Shown in pieces: positions 36,137 through 46,821 of a stretch of 64,000 nucleotides of DNA. This DNA is from a candidate division Zixibacteria bacterium HGW-Zixibacteria-1. Its GTDB lineage: Bacteria; Zixibacteria; MSB-5A5; GN15; PGXB01. The stretch covers positions 1 to 64,000 of the forward strand of contig PGXB01000003.1 of the NCBI GenBank assembly GCA_002838945.1. The letters run 5' to 3'. The notes beneath the pieces were generated by a model. That model ran no database searches, was not told the origin of the DNA, and worked only from the letters and a program-made list of their open reading frames with translations. Both the position numbers and the translations under genes were made by a program. Position 1 is the first letter of the stretch. The number at the start of each line of letters is the position of its first letter.

Positions 36137-37453
36137 TTATTTCGCGGTATAAACCAACCTTCCGCCGAGAATAGTATGGGTCACTTTTGCGGTAAGTTTC
36201 CATCCGATAAACGGCGAATTCTGCGATTTGGAGTGGATATTCTCTTTCTTGAGGATCCATTTTCGGTCAGGATCAATGACCGTGATGTCAGCGACACAAC
36301 CTTTTTCGAGCGTTCCGCCGGGCAGACGGAGAATTCGGGCCGGGGCCTGAGTCATTTTCCTGATGGCATCGGCCCATGACAGGTAACCCTTGTCGATCAA
36401 CTGAGACTTGACCAGGCTGAGCGTGGTTTCGAGACCGATCATACCGGAAGGTGCCTGATCGAATTCCACATCCTTATCTTCTTCGGAATGCGGGGCATGA
36501 TCGGAGGCAATGCAATCGATGGTCCCGTCCACCAACCCCTTGATGACCGCATCGACATCTTTCCGGGTGCGAAGCGGCGGATTCACCTTCAGATTGGTGT
36601 TGAACTCCTTGCCGATTTCATCGTCGGTCAACGTGAAATGATGCGGGGCAGCTTCGGCAGTGACATTAACGCCCTCGAGTTTTGCCTGGCGGATGGCTTC
36701 GACGGCGCCGGCCGTCGAAACATGAGCAATGTGGAGCCGGCCGCCGACAAACTGGCAAAGTTTGATATCGCGCAGAACAGCAATCACCTCGCCGACCGCG
36801 GGGCGGCCCTTCATACCCAGCCGAGAGCCTTCAAAAGATTCATTCATGACCCCGCCGCCGCACAAGAACTCATCTTCGGCATGAGTAATGATGGGGATAT
36901 CAAACATCTGCGCATATTCGAGCGCCCGGCGCATGATTTCGGGATTCTGAACATAGTTACCATCATCCGAGACAGCGACGGCGCCGCCTTTGGCCAGGTC
37001 GCCGATTTCAGCCAGTTCGCCGCCCTTGAGGTCCTTGGTTATGGCCCCCACGACATAGACGCGGGCATCGGCTCCTTCGGCTCTGGACTGGACAAATCTG
37101 ACTGTCTCCTGATTGTCGATGGCGGGTGAGGTGTTTGGCATGCAACAAACCGCGGTGAAACCGCCGGCAGCGGCCGCCCGGCAGCCGGTGATAATGGTTT
37201 CCTTGCCTTCGAATCCGGGTTCTCTCAAATGCACATGCATATCAATCAAACCGGGACAGACAATTTTTCCTGAAGCATCAATAACATTTTCGGCCGGGAG
37301 CGAAGTGATTTCCTTCAGGGTAGCCTGCGTTTCTTTGGCAATCTTGGCGATTACGCCGTCTTTGACAAAAACATCGGCTTCCTTGACAAAACCCAGGGTA
37401 GGATCGATGACGCGGCCGCCCTTTATAACCAGATCATATTTTGCGCTTTTCAT
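36137..37453 (-). CDS. pyrC: Dihydroorotase
   Basis: The 438-residue enzyme cyclises carbamoyl-aspartate to dihydroorotate, the third step of pyrimidine synthesis. It is the class I type found with ATCase: zinc motif DMHVHLREPG, AAGGFTAVCCMPNTSP, later metal histidines in ITHAED and AHVSTAGA, and SDHAPHSEEDKD near residue 305. It begins one base after the pyrB stop. Some homologues are inactive partners of ATCase, but the catalytic motifs are intact here. Confidence 0.95.
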   Translation of the reverse strand: MKSAKYDLVIKGGRVIDPTLGFVKEADVFVKDGVIAKIAKETQATLKEITSLPAENVIDASGKIVCPGLIDMHVHLREPGFEGKETIITGCRAAAAGGFTAVCCMPNTSPAIDNQETVRFVQSRAEGADARVYVVGAITKDLKGGELAEIGDLAKGGAVAVSDDGNYVQNPEIMRRALEYAQMFDIPIITHAEDEFLCGGGVMNESFEGSRLGMKGRPAVGEVIAVLRDIKLCQFVGGRLHIAHVSTAGAVEAIRQAKLEGVNVTAEAAPHHFTLTDDEIGKEFNTNLKVNPPLRTRKDVDAVIKGLVDGTIDCIASDHAPHSEEDKDVEFDQAPSGMIGLETTLSLVKSQLIDKGYLSWADAIRKMTQAPARILRLPGGTLEKGCVADITVIDPDRKWILKKENIHSKSQNSPFIGWKLTAKVTHTILGGRLVYTAK

Positions 37454-37454
37454 A

Positions 37455-39007
<1,553 letters not shown>

Positions 39008-39108
39008 TTACGGTATAAATATTCGCAGTTACATCCCTGTTATATGAAATATTGATCTTATGGTTAATTGTCTCAGTGATATGTTCAAAAAGCGATGACA
39101 TATTTGTG

Positions 39109-39141
39109 CCTTTAGCCGCCTCGCAGGACGACTTTAAAAGG
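39109..39141 (-). promoter_or_regulatory. PyrR-binding loop in the pyr leader
   Basis: On the minus strand the leader contains TCCTGCGAGGC, matching the PyrR site consensus UCCNGNGAGGY. Around it the RNA pairs as in known binding loops: CCUUU with AAAGG at the base, AGUCG with CGGCU above, a bulged U, then CC-GG closing a UGCGA loop. It begins about 7 bases after the predicted transcript start and lies 110 bases before pyrR. I see no GC-rich hairpin with a U-run between the loop and pyrR, so control could act on translation or on a distant or weak terminator. Confidence 0.8.
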
Positions 39142-39154
39142 TTAAGTTGTATTG

Positions 39155-39182
39155 ATTATATGAATTATTGGCCGAGGGTCAA
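39155..39182 (-). promoter_or_regulatory. Promoter of the pyrRBC operon
   Basis: Minus strand TTGACC (39182-39177), 16 bases, TATAAT (39160-39155). Transcription should start near 39148, just before the PyrR-binding loop, which supports both assignments. Confidence 0.7.
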
Positions 39183-39258
39183 GAGTTTAATTATTAATTA
39201 AAGTAATTTGTTACATGGGTTATCCAATCGATTGAATTACAGGGGAATATAATAAGAA

Positions 39259-40833
39259 TCAAACATTGCCTAAAAGTGGGGAGCGGTCGAGAAATTTGAT
39301 CCGGCCGAAGACATCCTGCTGAAATGCTATCAAATCAGGCGTGGAGAGATAATCGGTGTAATCGGTATTATGGAAAAAATCCTCGCGAGTCTGAACCGTT
39401 TCGATTTTGCCTTTGCTCAAGGCAATAATTTCATCGGCAAGATCAAGGATAATGTCGCCAAAGTGCGAGATGATAATCATGCCGACACCGTCTTTCTTAA
39501 GCCTTGCAACCATACTTTTAAACTTTTCGATGCCCTGCCGGTCCAATCCGCAGGTCGGCTCATCGAAAAATATAAATTCCGGTTTGAGTGACAAGATGGT
39601 TCCAAAGGCGAGTTTTCTTTTCTCCCCGCCCGAAAGCGTAAAAGGATTACGGCCGGAATATTTATCTTTATCCAGACCGATCAGCGAATAGCATTGCCCG
39701 GCGATATGCTCAATGTTATCAAATCCCAGATTTTCAGCGCCGAAACGGATCTCTCTATCAACCGTCTCAAGGAAAAACTGCCGCTCCGGCTGCTGGAATG
39801 ATACGACCAGTTTTCCCGGCGAAGGAGCAAAACCTTCATAATTGATCCTTCCGGAATCGGGCTTGATGAGTCCGGCCAACAATTGAATCAAAGTCGTTTT
39901 GCCGCTGCCGGAAGGCCCCACCAGACCATATACCCGGCCGGATTCCAGCCTGAGATTGAGCCTGTCGAATAATTTATTATCCGGGCCGCTTTCATAACTG
40001 AAACTGACCGAATCCATTAATATCGCCGCGTTTCCCGCTGTAACTGAAACAGCTGTCGATGATTCAGCAATATTGGCGGAATCCGGCAACGACCCGGCGA
40101 CGACTTGATATTTTAGCGGGATATCGATTCCGAGAGAGTCAGGAGATGTTGTATTTCTGAAAATACGCTCGGGGGTATTATCGGCTTCAACACGACCATC
40201 TCCAAAGACAATCATTCTTTTATATAATTCAGCCTCTTCGGCATACTGCGTAATCCTCAGGACAGTAAGATCTTTTTTTTCGGCAAGGAGCAGATCGATC
40301 GCTTTATTGAGCAGTCGCTTGCCGGTCTGATCGAGATATGAGCCGGGCTCATCGAGAATAAGAATATCGGGCTCGGCAACCATAACCGCCGCAAGGGCCA
40401 GCCGCTGTTTCTCTCCGCCTGAAAGATCCGAAGTAAGCTTGTTGCGAAAATCGATCAGACCGAAAAATTGAAGCATTCTCTCAACCCGGCGGTGCATCTC
40501 ATCATACGGAATATTCATATTTTCAAGGGAAAATGCCACTTCGCGTTCGACCGTGGTTGAAACGAGTTGGTTGTCGGGATTTTGGAAAACCAGCCCCACT
40601 TTTTGCTTGAGTTTGCGGTTATCCTGTTCGACCGAAGGATCCAAACCATCGATTGAGATCGTACCCGAGGTCGGGCGAAGAATCCCATTGATCAACAGGG
40701 CCAGGGTGGTTTTACCGGAACCGTTGTTGCCGACAATGGCCACCTTCTCCCCCCTGGCAATATGGAGATTCAGGTTATTAAGAGCCGCCGATCCCCCGGG
40801 ATAAGCGAATGTTACATTTTCGAATCGAATCAT
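39259..40833 (-). CDS. Fused two-domain ECF-type ABC transporter ATPase
   Basis: The 524-residue protein carries two complete ABC ATPase domains of the CbiO/EcfA kind. Domain 1 (about 1-230) has GNNGSGKTT and LSGGEKQRLALA; domain 2 (about 265-500) has GPSGSGKTT, FQQPERQFFLETV and LSGGEKRKLAFG. Energy-coupling-factor importers for vitamins and metals use such pairs with an EcfT membrane protein and a substrate-binding S component. Neither is encoded beside it, so they must be elsewhere and the substrate is unknown. The start codon directly abuts a terminator-like hairpin. Confidence 0.9.
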   Translation of the reverse strand: MIRFENVTFAYPGGSAALNNLNLHIARGEKVAIVGNNGSGKTTLALLINGILRPTSGTISIDGLDPSVEQDNRKLKQKVGLVFQNPDNQLVSTTVEREVAFSLENMNIPYDEMHRRVERMLQFFGLIDFRNKLTSDLSGGEKQRLALAAVMVAEPDILILDEPGSYLDQTGKRLLNKAIDLLLAEKKDLTVLRITQYAEEAELYKRMIVFGDGRVEADNTPERIFRNTTSPDSLGIDIPLKYQVVAGSLPDSANIAESSTAVSVTAGNAAILMDSVSFSYESGPDNKLFDRLNLRLESGRVYGLVGPSGSGKTTLIQLLAGLIKPDSGRINYEGFAPSPGKLVVSFQQPERQFFLETVDREIRFGAENLGFDNIEHIAGQCYSLIGLDKDKYSGRNPFTLSGGEKRKLAFGTILSLKPEFIFFDEPTCGLDRQGIEKFKSMVARLKKDGVGMIIISHFGDIILDLADEIIALSKGKIETVQTREDFFHNTDYTDYLSTPDLIAFQQDVFGRIKFLDRSPLLGNV

Positions 40834-40836
40834 AAT

Positions 40837-40871
40837 AAAACCGCCGATGGCTTAGATAACACCATCGGCGG
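40837..40871 (-). terminator. Hairpin with U-run between gcvPB and the ECF ATPase
   Basis: CCGCCGATGG (40841-40850) pairs perfectly with CCATCGGCGG (40862-40871). On the minus strand TTTTATT follows and runs directly into the ATG of the ATPase gene. It looks like the terminator of the acc-gcv run, yet its 3' arm GGCGG also sits at Shine-Dalgarno distance from that ATG. Confidence 0.7.
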
Positions 40872-40893
40872 CAATAATCAAGGTAAATAAATT

Positions 40894-42342
40894 CTAACCC
40901 TTGTAGCAAATATCCAGTTCGCGCGCCGCTTTGACCTCATTGAGACGTCGGACAGGCGTCGTATGCGGAGCGGCATGCAGCATATCCGGATCGGTTTCGG
41001 CTTCTTTGGAGATGGCAATGAGCGTCTCTGCGAATTTTTCCAGGGTTTCTCTGGTTTCGGTTTCCGTCGGCTCAATCATAAAAGCCTCGGGAACAATAAG
41101 CGGGAAATAAACCGTAGGCGAATGGAAGCCATAATCCAACAGCCGTTTGGCGATATCGAGCGCCTTGACGCCCAATTTCTTCTGGCGGCTGCATGACATG
41201 ACAAATTCATGCTGGCAGGATGTCTCATACGGCATATCGAAATAATCCTTTAGCAGGAACCGAAGATAGTTGGCATTGATAATGGCATTTTCCGAGACTT
41301 CTCGCAGCCCATCGGCGCCCAGCGTTCGGATATATGCAAAGGCACGGACATCATTGGCGAAGTTGCCATAGAAAGTATGCAGTCTTCCGATCGACTTCGG
41401 CCGATCGAAATCCAGCGTCAGTTTTCCGTTGAGCTTAACCACCACCGGTAAGGGCAGGAATTGAGCCAGTTCCTCCGTTACGGCGACTGCTCCGGCGCCC
41501 GGGCCGCCGCCGCCATGAGGGGTCGAGAAAGTCTTGTGCAGGTTGAAATGCAGAATATCAAAACCGATCTTGCCGGGCTGATAAATTCCAAGCTGTGCAT
41601 TCAGGTTGGCGCCATCCATATAGAGGAGGGCGCCGGCGTCATGCAATATTCCCGCAATCTCTTTGACATTGGATTCAAAGAGACCGACGGTGTTCGGGTT
41701 GGTCAGCATCATGGCGGCGACATCTTCATTGACCGCCGCCTTGACCGCTTCCGGATCGATAATGCCGTTTTCATTCGATTTTACCTGCACGGTTTCATAA
41801 CCGGCCAGGGTCACCGAAGCGGGATTGGTGCCGTGGGCGGAATCGGGAATGAGTATTTTTTTCCTGGCGTTTCCCTTATCCTTGTGATAGGCCCGGATAA
41901 TCAACAGGCCGGCAAACTCGCCCTGGGCCCCGGCGGTCGGCTGAAGCGAGATGGCATCAAAACCGGATATTTCCTTCAGATATTCGCCCAGTTCATACAT
42001 AATATGAAGCGCACCGGAAGCGGTATAACAGGGCGCCATGGGGTGCAGCCCGGCAAATCCGGGCAACGAGGCGGCCTTGTCATTCATCTTCGGATTGTAC
42101 TTCATGGTGCATGAACCGAGCGGATAGAAGCCCTTGTCGATATGATGATTTTTCACCGACAGGCCGATATAGTGCCGCATTAATTCGCTCTCCGCAACTT
42201 CCGGCAGGGCGGCGTCTTCGCGGCGGCGGTACTTCGCGGGAATGAAACCGAGAAGTTTTTCCTCGGAATCGGATGTCTTCGGCATCGGGCATCCGACCAT
42301 CCCGGAGGATGATTTGTCGTATATAAGGACTTTATTGTTCAT
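40894..42342 (-). CDS. gcvPB: Glycine dehydrogenase (decarboxylating) subunit 2
   Basis: The 482-residue protein is the C-terminal half of the P-protein in organisms with a split enzyme. It holds the PLP lysine in HFNLHKTFSTPHGGGGPG, plus YPLGSCTMKYNPK and DSAHGTNPAS. With GcvPA it decarboxylates glycine and loads aminomethyl on GcvH. The partner gcvPA is upstream in the same run but separated by two unrelated genes. No gcvT is seen in the window. Confidence 0.95.
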   Translation of the reverse strand: MNNKVLIYDKSSSGMVGCPMPKTSDSEEKLLGFIPAKYRRREDAALPEVAESELMRHYIGLSVKNHHIDKGFYPLGSCTMKYNPKMNDKAASLPGFAGLHPMAPCYTASGALHIMYELGEYLKEISGFDAISLQPTAGAQGEFAGLLIIRAYHKDKGNARKKILIPDSAHGTNPASVTLAGYETVQVKSNENGIIDPEAVKAAVNEDVAAMMLTNPNTVGLFESNVKEIAGILHDAGALLYMDGANLNAQLGIYQPGKIGFDILHFNLHKTFSTPHGGGGPGAGAVAVTEELAQFLPLPVVVKLNGKLTLDFDRPKSIGRLHTFYGNFANDVRAFAYIRTLGADGLREVSENAIINANYLRFLLKDYFDMPYETSCQHEFVMSCSRQKKLGVKALDIAKRLLDYGFHSPTVYFPLIVPEAFMIEPTETETRETLEKFAETLIAISKEAETDPDMLHAAPHTTPVRRLNEVKAARELDICYKG

Positions 42343-42363
42343 GTTACATTTGAACCCGACTGA

Positions 42364-43257
42364 TCAACCCTCCTCGGGCGGAGGCGGGTTTTTCAGCTTC
42401 TCTATTGTTTCCTTTATTCTTGTGGAATCCTCGTAATTGGGATAATTCTTCAAGAATGTTTCATAATGATTGATGGCGGCGGTAGTGTCGCCCTTTTTGC
42501 GAAGAGCGTAACCCAGCCAGAGTTCACCGTCAATGGCCGATTCGCTGCCGTTATATTTCTTAATGACTTTTTTAAACTGTGCGATGGCATCATCATACAA
42601 CTTGTCGCGCATCAATATGCCGCCGATACTAAGCATGGCATCGGGAGTTTTGCCCTCGGCGTTGTCAGGATCGGCATCGATGACTTGCCGGTAATATTTC
42701 ATGGCCATATCATACATGCCGCGGCTTTCGTATTTCTCTGCAATTATGGCATTGACCTCGACAGTGGCGTTGGTATCGGCCATGCGGAGATAATCGGCCA
42801 GCGTTCCGACATCATTAAGATAGTTATTGACAGTTTCAATGAACTCTTCGGCCGGCAGGAAGCCGCCGATGCGCTCGATTTCGGTCCCATCGCTTTCGGT
42901 TATGACCAGGGTCGGATAGCCGGGGATGATATATTTCTGAGCGGTGAGAGTATCCACTTCGGCATTAATTTTGGCAAAGACCATTGATTTCGACATCTCA
43001 ATGACGGCCGAGTCGGAATATGTGAAAGAATCAAGACGTTTGCACCAGACACACCAGTCGGTATAGAAGTCGATGATAATTTTCTGGTTTTTCGCCTGAG
43101 CCGTCTCAAGGGCGGTTGCATAATCGGTCACGAAATTGATCTCGTTGGGGCTGACGACGGCATCCTCAGCCTTTTTGGCACAGCCGATCATAATCGACAG
43201 AACGACGGCGATGAATAATGTCGTAATTGTCAAAGCTAATTTGATACCCTTGCGCAT
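42364..43257 (-). CDS. Thioredoxin-fold lipoprotein with TPR repeats
   Basis: The 297-residue protein has a lipoprotein signal (about residues 8-26, lipobox IMIGC), a thioredoxin-like domain (about 45-150) with active site DWCVWCKR and cis-proline GYPT, then three TPR-like helical repeats (about 165-290). It should be periplasmic and act in disulphide reduction or as an assembly factor, similar to DsbD-like/DUF255-style thioredoxins. It sits between gcvPA and gcvPB, where a thiol protein has no known role. Confidence 0.85.
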   Translation of the reverse strand: MRKGIKLALTITTLFIAVVLSIMIGCAKKAEDAVVSPNEINFVTDYATALETAQAKNQKIIIDFYTDWCVWCKRLDSFTYSDSAVIEMSKSMVFAKINAEVDTLTAQKYIIPGYPTLVITESDGTEIERIGGFLPAEEFIETVNNYLNDVGTLADYLRMADTNATVEVNAIIAEKYESRGMYDMAMKYYRQVIDADPDNAEGKTPDAMLSIGGILMRDKLYDDAIAQFKKVIKKYNGSESAIDGELWLGYALRKKGDTTAAINHYETFLKNYPNYEDSTRIKETIEKLKNPPPPEEG

Positions 43258-43290
43258 ATTGTCTCCTATTGTCTTGACGGTTCTTGTATC

Positions 43291-43650
43291 CTATTCTTTC
43301 TTTTCAGCTTTTTCCCAGCCGTCGCCGAGGATCATAGTCAAAATGTTTTCCGCCTCCTCGCGTAATTCCGAGGGGACGTGCACCTGGAACTTGCCGACAC
43401 CTTTTCCGGTCACCGAGGGCAGATTCAGACCGACCTGTCCGAAGAAACCCGATTCCGAGATAATTACGGCCGGGATGTCGTACGAAACAAGCGTTTCCCT
43501 GGCGTAATCAGCGGCGGTTTTCTCATTAATATAGGCAATCAATTCATAGCCGCCCCTATCTTCCTCATCGCCGTTGAATTCGTGGCCGCAATTGGGACAG
43601 GCGGTCAGGTCGGCATCGAAAGACTCATCACATTTTGGACAGTACGGCAT
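43291..43650 (-). CDS. Zinc-ribbon plus DUF2007-like protein
   Basis: The protein of about 119 residues begins MPYCPKCDESF with a second CPNCGHEF pair, a four-cysteine zinc ribbon, followed by a signal-transducer-like domain (YELIAYINEKTAADYARETL) resembling DUF2007. No function is known. The chosen ATG lies inside the gcvPA end (23 base overlap) with GGGGGA upstream; a longer frame starting 24 codons earlier reads into gcvPA and does not look like the family. Location suggests co-expression with the glycine cleavage genes. Confidence 0.75.
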   Translation of the reverse strand: MPYCPKCDESFDADLTACPNCGHEFNGDEEDRGGYELIAYINEKTAADYARETLVSYDIPAVIISESGFFGQVGLNLPSVTGKGVGKFQVHVPSELREEAENILTMILGDGWEKAEKKE

Positions 43651-44989
43651 CGGTAGAGAATTCCCCCAAAGCTGCGCCAAGTGCCTCGATTTCCCGGTCG
43701 GTTCGTTTCTCGGTAAGAGCAATCAAAAGAGCATAATCCATATCGGGATAAAACCGGCCAAGATTGACGCCGGGCAGGATGGCTTTCTTGTCGATAACTT
43801 TTTCTATCAGTTCTTTGGCCGGAACCGGTGTTCTGACCACAAATTCGCGCACAAAATCGCCCTTGAAATATGGTTCAAACGACCGCAGACCGAAAAGCTG
43901 TTCGGCCGCACGGTGCGCTTTTTCCATCGAGAGCAGGGCCACCTGCTTCAGTCCCTGCTTTCCCATCAGCGACATATAAACAGTCGCCATGGTGGCACAC
44001 AGGGCCTGGTTGGTGCAGATATTCGAAGTCGCCTTCTCCCGCCGTATATGCTGTTCGCGGGTCTGAAGCGTCAGGACAAATCCGGGATGGCCGTCTTCAT
44101 CCTCGGTCCTCGCCACCAAACGTCCCGGCATAAAGCGGACCAGCTCCTGTTTGACTGCGAAGAAGCCCAGAAGCGGGCCGCCGAAATTAAGCGGGATCCC
44201 CAGCGGCTGTCCTTCGCCGACGGCGATATCGGCTCCGCAATCGGCCGGCGTTTTAAGCACGGCTGCGGCGATCGGATCGACGACCGTGACAAAATAGCCG
44301 CCGACCTTGTGAATTATCTCCGCTCCGATTTCGATATCCTCGATAATTCCGAAAAAATTCGGCTGGGCCAGAATGACGCAGGCGGTGTTGTCATCGACAG
44401 CATCTTCGAGTCGATTAAAATCGGTTTCGCCGTCCCGGTACGGAATAATCACGATATCAATATCGCGCCCGGACAGATACGTCCTTATAACATCCCGAAA
44501 AAGAGGATTGACCGTATCCGAGATGACTATTTTGGAACGGCGTGTCTTCCCCAGCGACAACGAGGCCGCTTCGGCGGCCGCCGAAGCACCGTCGTACATC
44601 GAGGCATTGGCCGCATCCATGCCGGTCAGCCGGCAGATGTGGCTCTGAAATTCATAAATAACCTGAAGCGTCCCCTGCGCCACTTCGGCCTGATAAGGCG
44701 TATAGGCGGTGACAAATTCGGGACGTCCGGTAATGGTCTCCACAGCGGCCGGTATGAAATGATCATAAACTCCGCCACCGGCAAAAATCGTCAGGCCGCT
44801 CCTATTATCTCCTGAAATCCGCTCGATTTCCCGCATCAGCTCCATTTCCGGGAGCGGTTTGGGAAGATCGAGTGATGATTTCATTTGAAGATTTTCGGGG
44901 ATTGGCCTGAGGAGATCATCTATTTTACCGACGCCTATTTTTGCGAGCATTCGGCGCCGGTCATCATCAGTATTGGGTATGTATGACAT
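43628..44989 (-). CDS. gcvPA: Glycine dehydrogenase (decarboxylating) subunit 1
   Basis: The protein of about 453 residues is the N-terminal half of the split P-protein, with YIPNTDDDRRRML at the start and SMYDGASAAAEAA, DPIAAAVLK and GGPLLGFFA later. It forms the alpha2beta2 enzyme with GcvPB. The ATG at the family-typical MSYIPNTD is preferred to a TTG eight codons upstream inside gcvH. Confidence 0.95.
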   Translation of the reverse strand: MSYIPNTDDDRRRMLAKIGVGKIDDLLRPIPENLQMKSSLDLPKPLPEMELMREIERISGDNRSGLTIFAGGGVYDHFIPAAVETITGRPEFVTAYTPYQAEVAQGTLQVIYEFQSHICRLTGMDAANASMYDGASAAAEAASLSLGKTRRSKIVISDTVNPLFRDVIRTYLSGRDIDIVIIPYRDGETDFNRLEDAVDDNTACVILAQPNFFGIIEDIEIGAEIIHKVGGYFVTVVDPIAAAVLKTPADCGADIAVGEGQPLGIPLNFGGPLLGFFAVKQELVRFMPGRLVARTEDEDGHPGFVLTLQTREQHIRREKATSNICTNQALCATMATVYMSLMGKQGLKQVALLSMEKAHRAAEQLFGLRSFEPYFKGDFVREFVVRTPVPAKELIEKVIDKKAILPGVNLGRFYPDMDYALLIALTEKRTDREIEALGAALGEFSTDAVLSKM

Positions 44990-45005
44990 GTTGAAATAAT
45001 GAATC

Positions 45006-45383
45006 CTATTCAACCAATTTTTTGTAACTGTCTGCCGTCAGCAGACGATTCACTTCCTCCATATTGCTGATTTCAAGCTTAATCATCCAACCTCCCCCAA
45101 ACGGCTCACGGTTAATAATCATCGGGTCATCCTCCAATTTGGGATTGACCGCAACGACTTTGCCTGAAACCGGCGAAAAGAGATCGGAGACAGCCTTGAC
45201 CGCTTCGATGGTCCCAAAGGGCTGCATAGCCTTGACAATGGTACCTTCGGCGGGAAGTTCCACAAAAACTATATCACCCAGCTCTCCCTGGGCATATTCG
45301 GTTATTCCTACAGTTGCGGTATTGCCTTCGATTTTCAACCATTCGTGTTCTTTAGTATATCTCAGTCCGGCAGGAATATCCAA
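45006..45383 (-). CDS. gcvH: Glycine cleavage system H protein
   Basis: The 125-residue carrier has the lipoyl-lysine motif GTIEAVKAVSDLFSP near residue 60 and the N-terminal GLRYTKEHEWLK. The lipoyl arm shuttles the aminomethyl group between P-, T- and L-proteins. The start is TTG, six bases after GGAGG. It follows accC by 36 bases and precedes gcvPA. Confidence 0.95.
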   Translation of the reverse strand: MDIPAGLRYTKEHEWLKIEGNTATVGITEYAQGELGDIVFVELPAEGTIVKAMQPFGTIEAVKAVSDLFSPVSGKVVAVNPKLEDDPMIINREPFGGGWMIKLEISNMEEVNRLLTADSYKKLVE

Positions 45384-45419
45384 GTGTCACCTCCAAGTCC
45401 TATTTGTTTTATAAATCCA

Positions 45420-46796
45420 TTATGGGTTAATTGATTTGGCGGATTTCTCCGCCTCCTGCTCTCCCAATTTTTGAATAAATCCGGTATCAAAATTGCCGGC
45501 AATAAAATCGGGGTGGCTCAAAATCTTTTTGTGATAGTCGATTGTGGTCGGGATACCCTCGACAATAAATTCCTCAAGGGCAAACCTCATTTTATCAATG
45601 GCCTTCTGGCGATTCTCCGCCCTGACAATCAACTTGGCAATCATGGAATCATAGTAGGGCGGAATGACATATTTGGCATAGGCAGCGGTATCGACTCTGA
45701 CACCGCGGCCGCCGGGAACATGAAAGGATGTAATCTGACCGGGGGCGGGACGGAAGCCCTTTTCGGGGTCTTCGGCGTTGATACGGCATTCAATCGAGTG
45801 GCGTTTCAGGATAATATCTTCCTGACGCATTCCCAGTTTTTCGCCTGAAGCAACCATTATTTGTTCACGAACGAGGTCATTGTCGGTAGCTTCTTCGGTT
45901 ACAGGATGCTCCACCTGGATACGAGTGTTCATTTCCATGAAATAGAAATTGCGGTCCTTATCAACCAGAAATTCCATGGTTCCGGCGCCAAGATAATTGA
46001 TGGTGGACGCACCTCTGACGGCGGTGCGACCCATCAGGGCCCGCAGTTCCGGGGTAACGATCGGCGAGGGACATTCCTCGATCAGCTTCTGGTGTCTTCT
46101 TTGAATGGAGCAGTCTCTTTCGCCATAGTGAATAATATTACCGAAGGAATCCCCCATAAGTTGTATTTCCACGTGATGAGGCTCTTCAATTACTTTTTCG
46201 ATATAGACATCTGGATTACCGAAAGCCGACTCACCTTCGTTACGGGCCATCTGGAAACCGGTTTCCAATTCGGAATTATCGCGGCATAACCGCATCCCTT
46301 TGCCGCCGCCACCGGCGACAGCCTTGATTAAAACCGGATAACCAAGTTCGACGGCAATTGATCGCGCTTCCTCGATGGTTCCGACGACACCTTCCGAGCC
46401 CGGAATGACCGGAATGCCGGCATCGCGCATCACCTGCTTGGCCACACCCTTGTCGCCCATTTTACGGATCATTTCAGGTGTCGGTCCTATAAATGATATG
46501 CCGCAGGATTCGCATATTTCGGCAAAAGCGGCATTTTCGGCAAGGAAACCGTAGCCCGGATGTATAGCATCGGCGTTGGTCACTTCGGCGGCCGATATGA
46601 TCCTTTTCGGGTCAAGGTAACTGTTCGCAGCCAGAGGCGGACCGATACAGACGTCCTCATCCGCAAACCGGACATGAAGAGAATCCCGGTCGGCTTCACT
46701 GTAAACAGCCACAGTCTTGATGCCCAACTCGCGACAGGACCTGATGACCCGCAGGGCAATTTCGCCACGATTGGCTATTAAAACTTTCTTAAACAA
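45420..46796 (-). CDS. accC: Acetyl-CoA carboxylase biotin carboxylase subunit
   Basis: AccC carboxylates biotin on AccB with ATP and bicarbonate, the first half of malonyl-CoA synthesis. The 458-residue protein has [13 protein letters not shown], the ATP lid GGGGKGMR and [14 protein letters not shown] with catalytic residues intact. The start is TTG after AGGA. accB lies upstream but pilT intervenes, which is unusual because accB and accC are normally adjacent. Confidence 0.95.
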   Translation of the reverse strand: MFKKVLIANRGEIALRVIRSCRELGIKTVAVYSEADRDSLHVRFADEDVCIGPPLAANSYLDPKRIISAAEVTNADAIHPGYGFLAENAAFAEICESCGISFIGPTPEMIRKMGDKGVAKQVMRDAGIPVIPGSEGVVGTIEEARSIAVELGYPVLIKAVAGGGGKGMRLCRDNSELETGFQMARNEGESAFGNPDVYIEKVIEEPHHVEIQLMGDSFGNIIHYGERDCSIQRRHQKLIEECPSPIVTPELRALMGRTAVRGASTINYLGAGTMEFLVDKDRNFYFMEMNTRIQVEHPVTEEATDNDLVREQIMVASGEKLGMRQEDIILKRHSIECRINAEDPEKGFRPAPGQITSFHVPGGRGVRVDTAAYAKYVIPPYYDSMIAKLIVRAENRQKAIDKMRFALEEFIVEGIPTTIDYHKKILSHPDFIAGNFDTGFIQKLGEQEAEKSAKSINP

Positions 46797-46821
46797 TGAT
46801 TTTCCTATCTTTCAAAAAATG

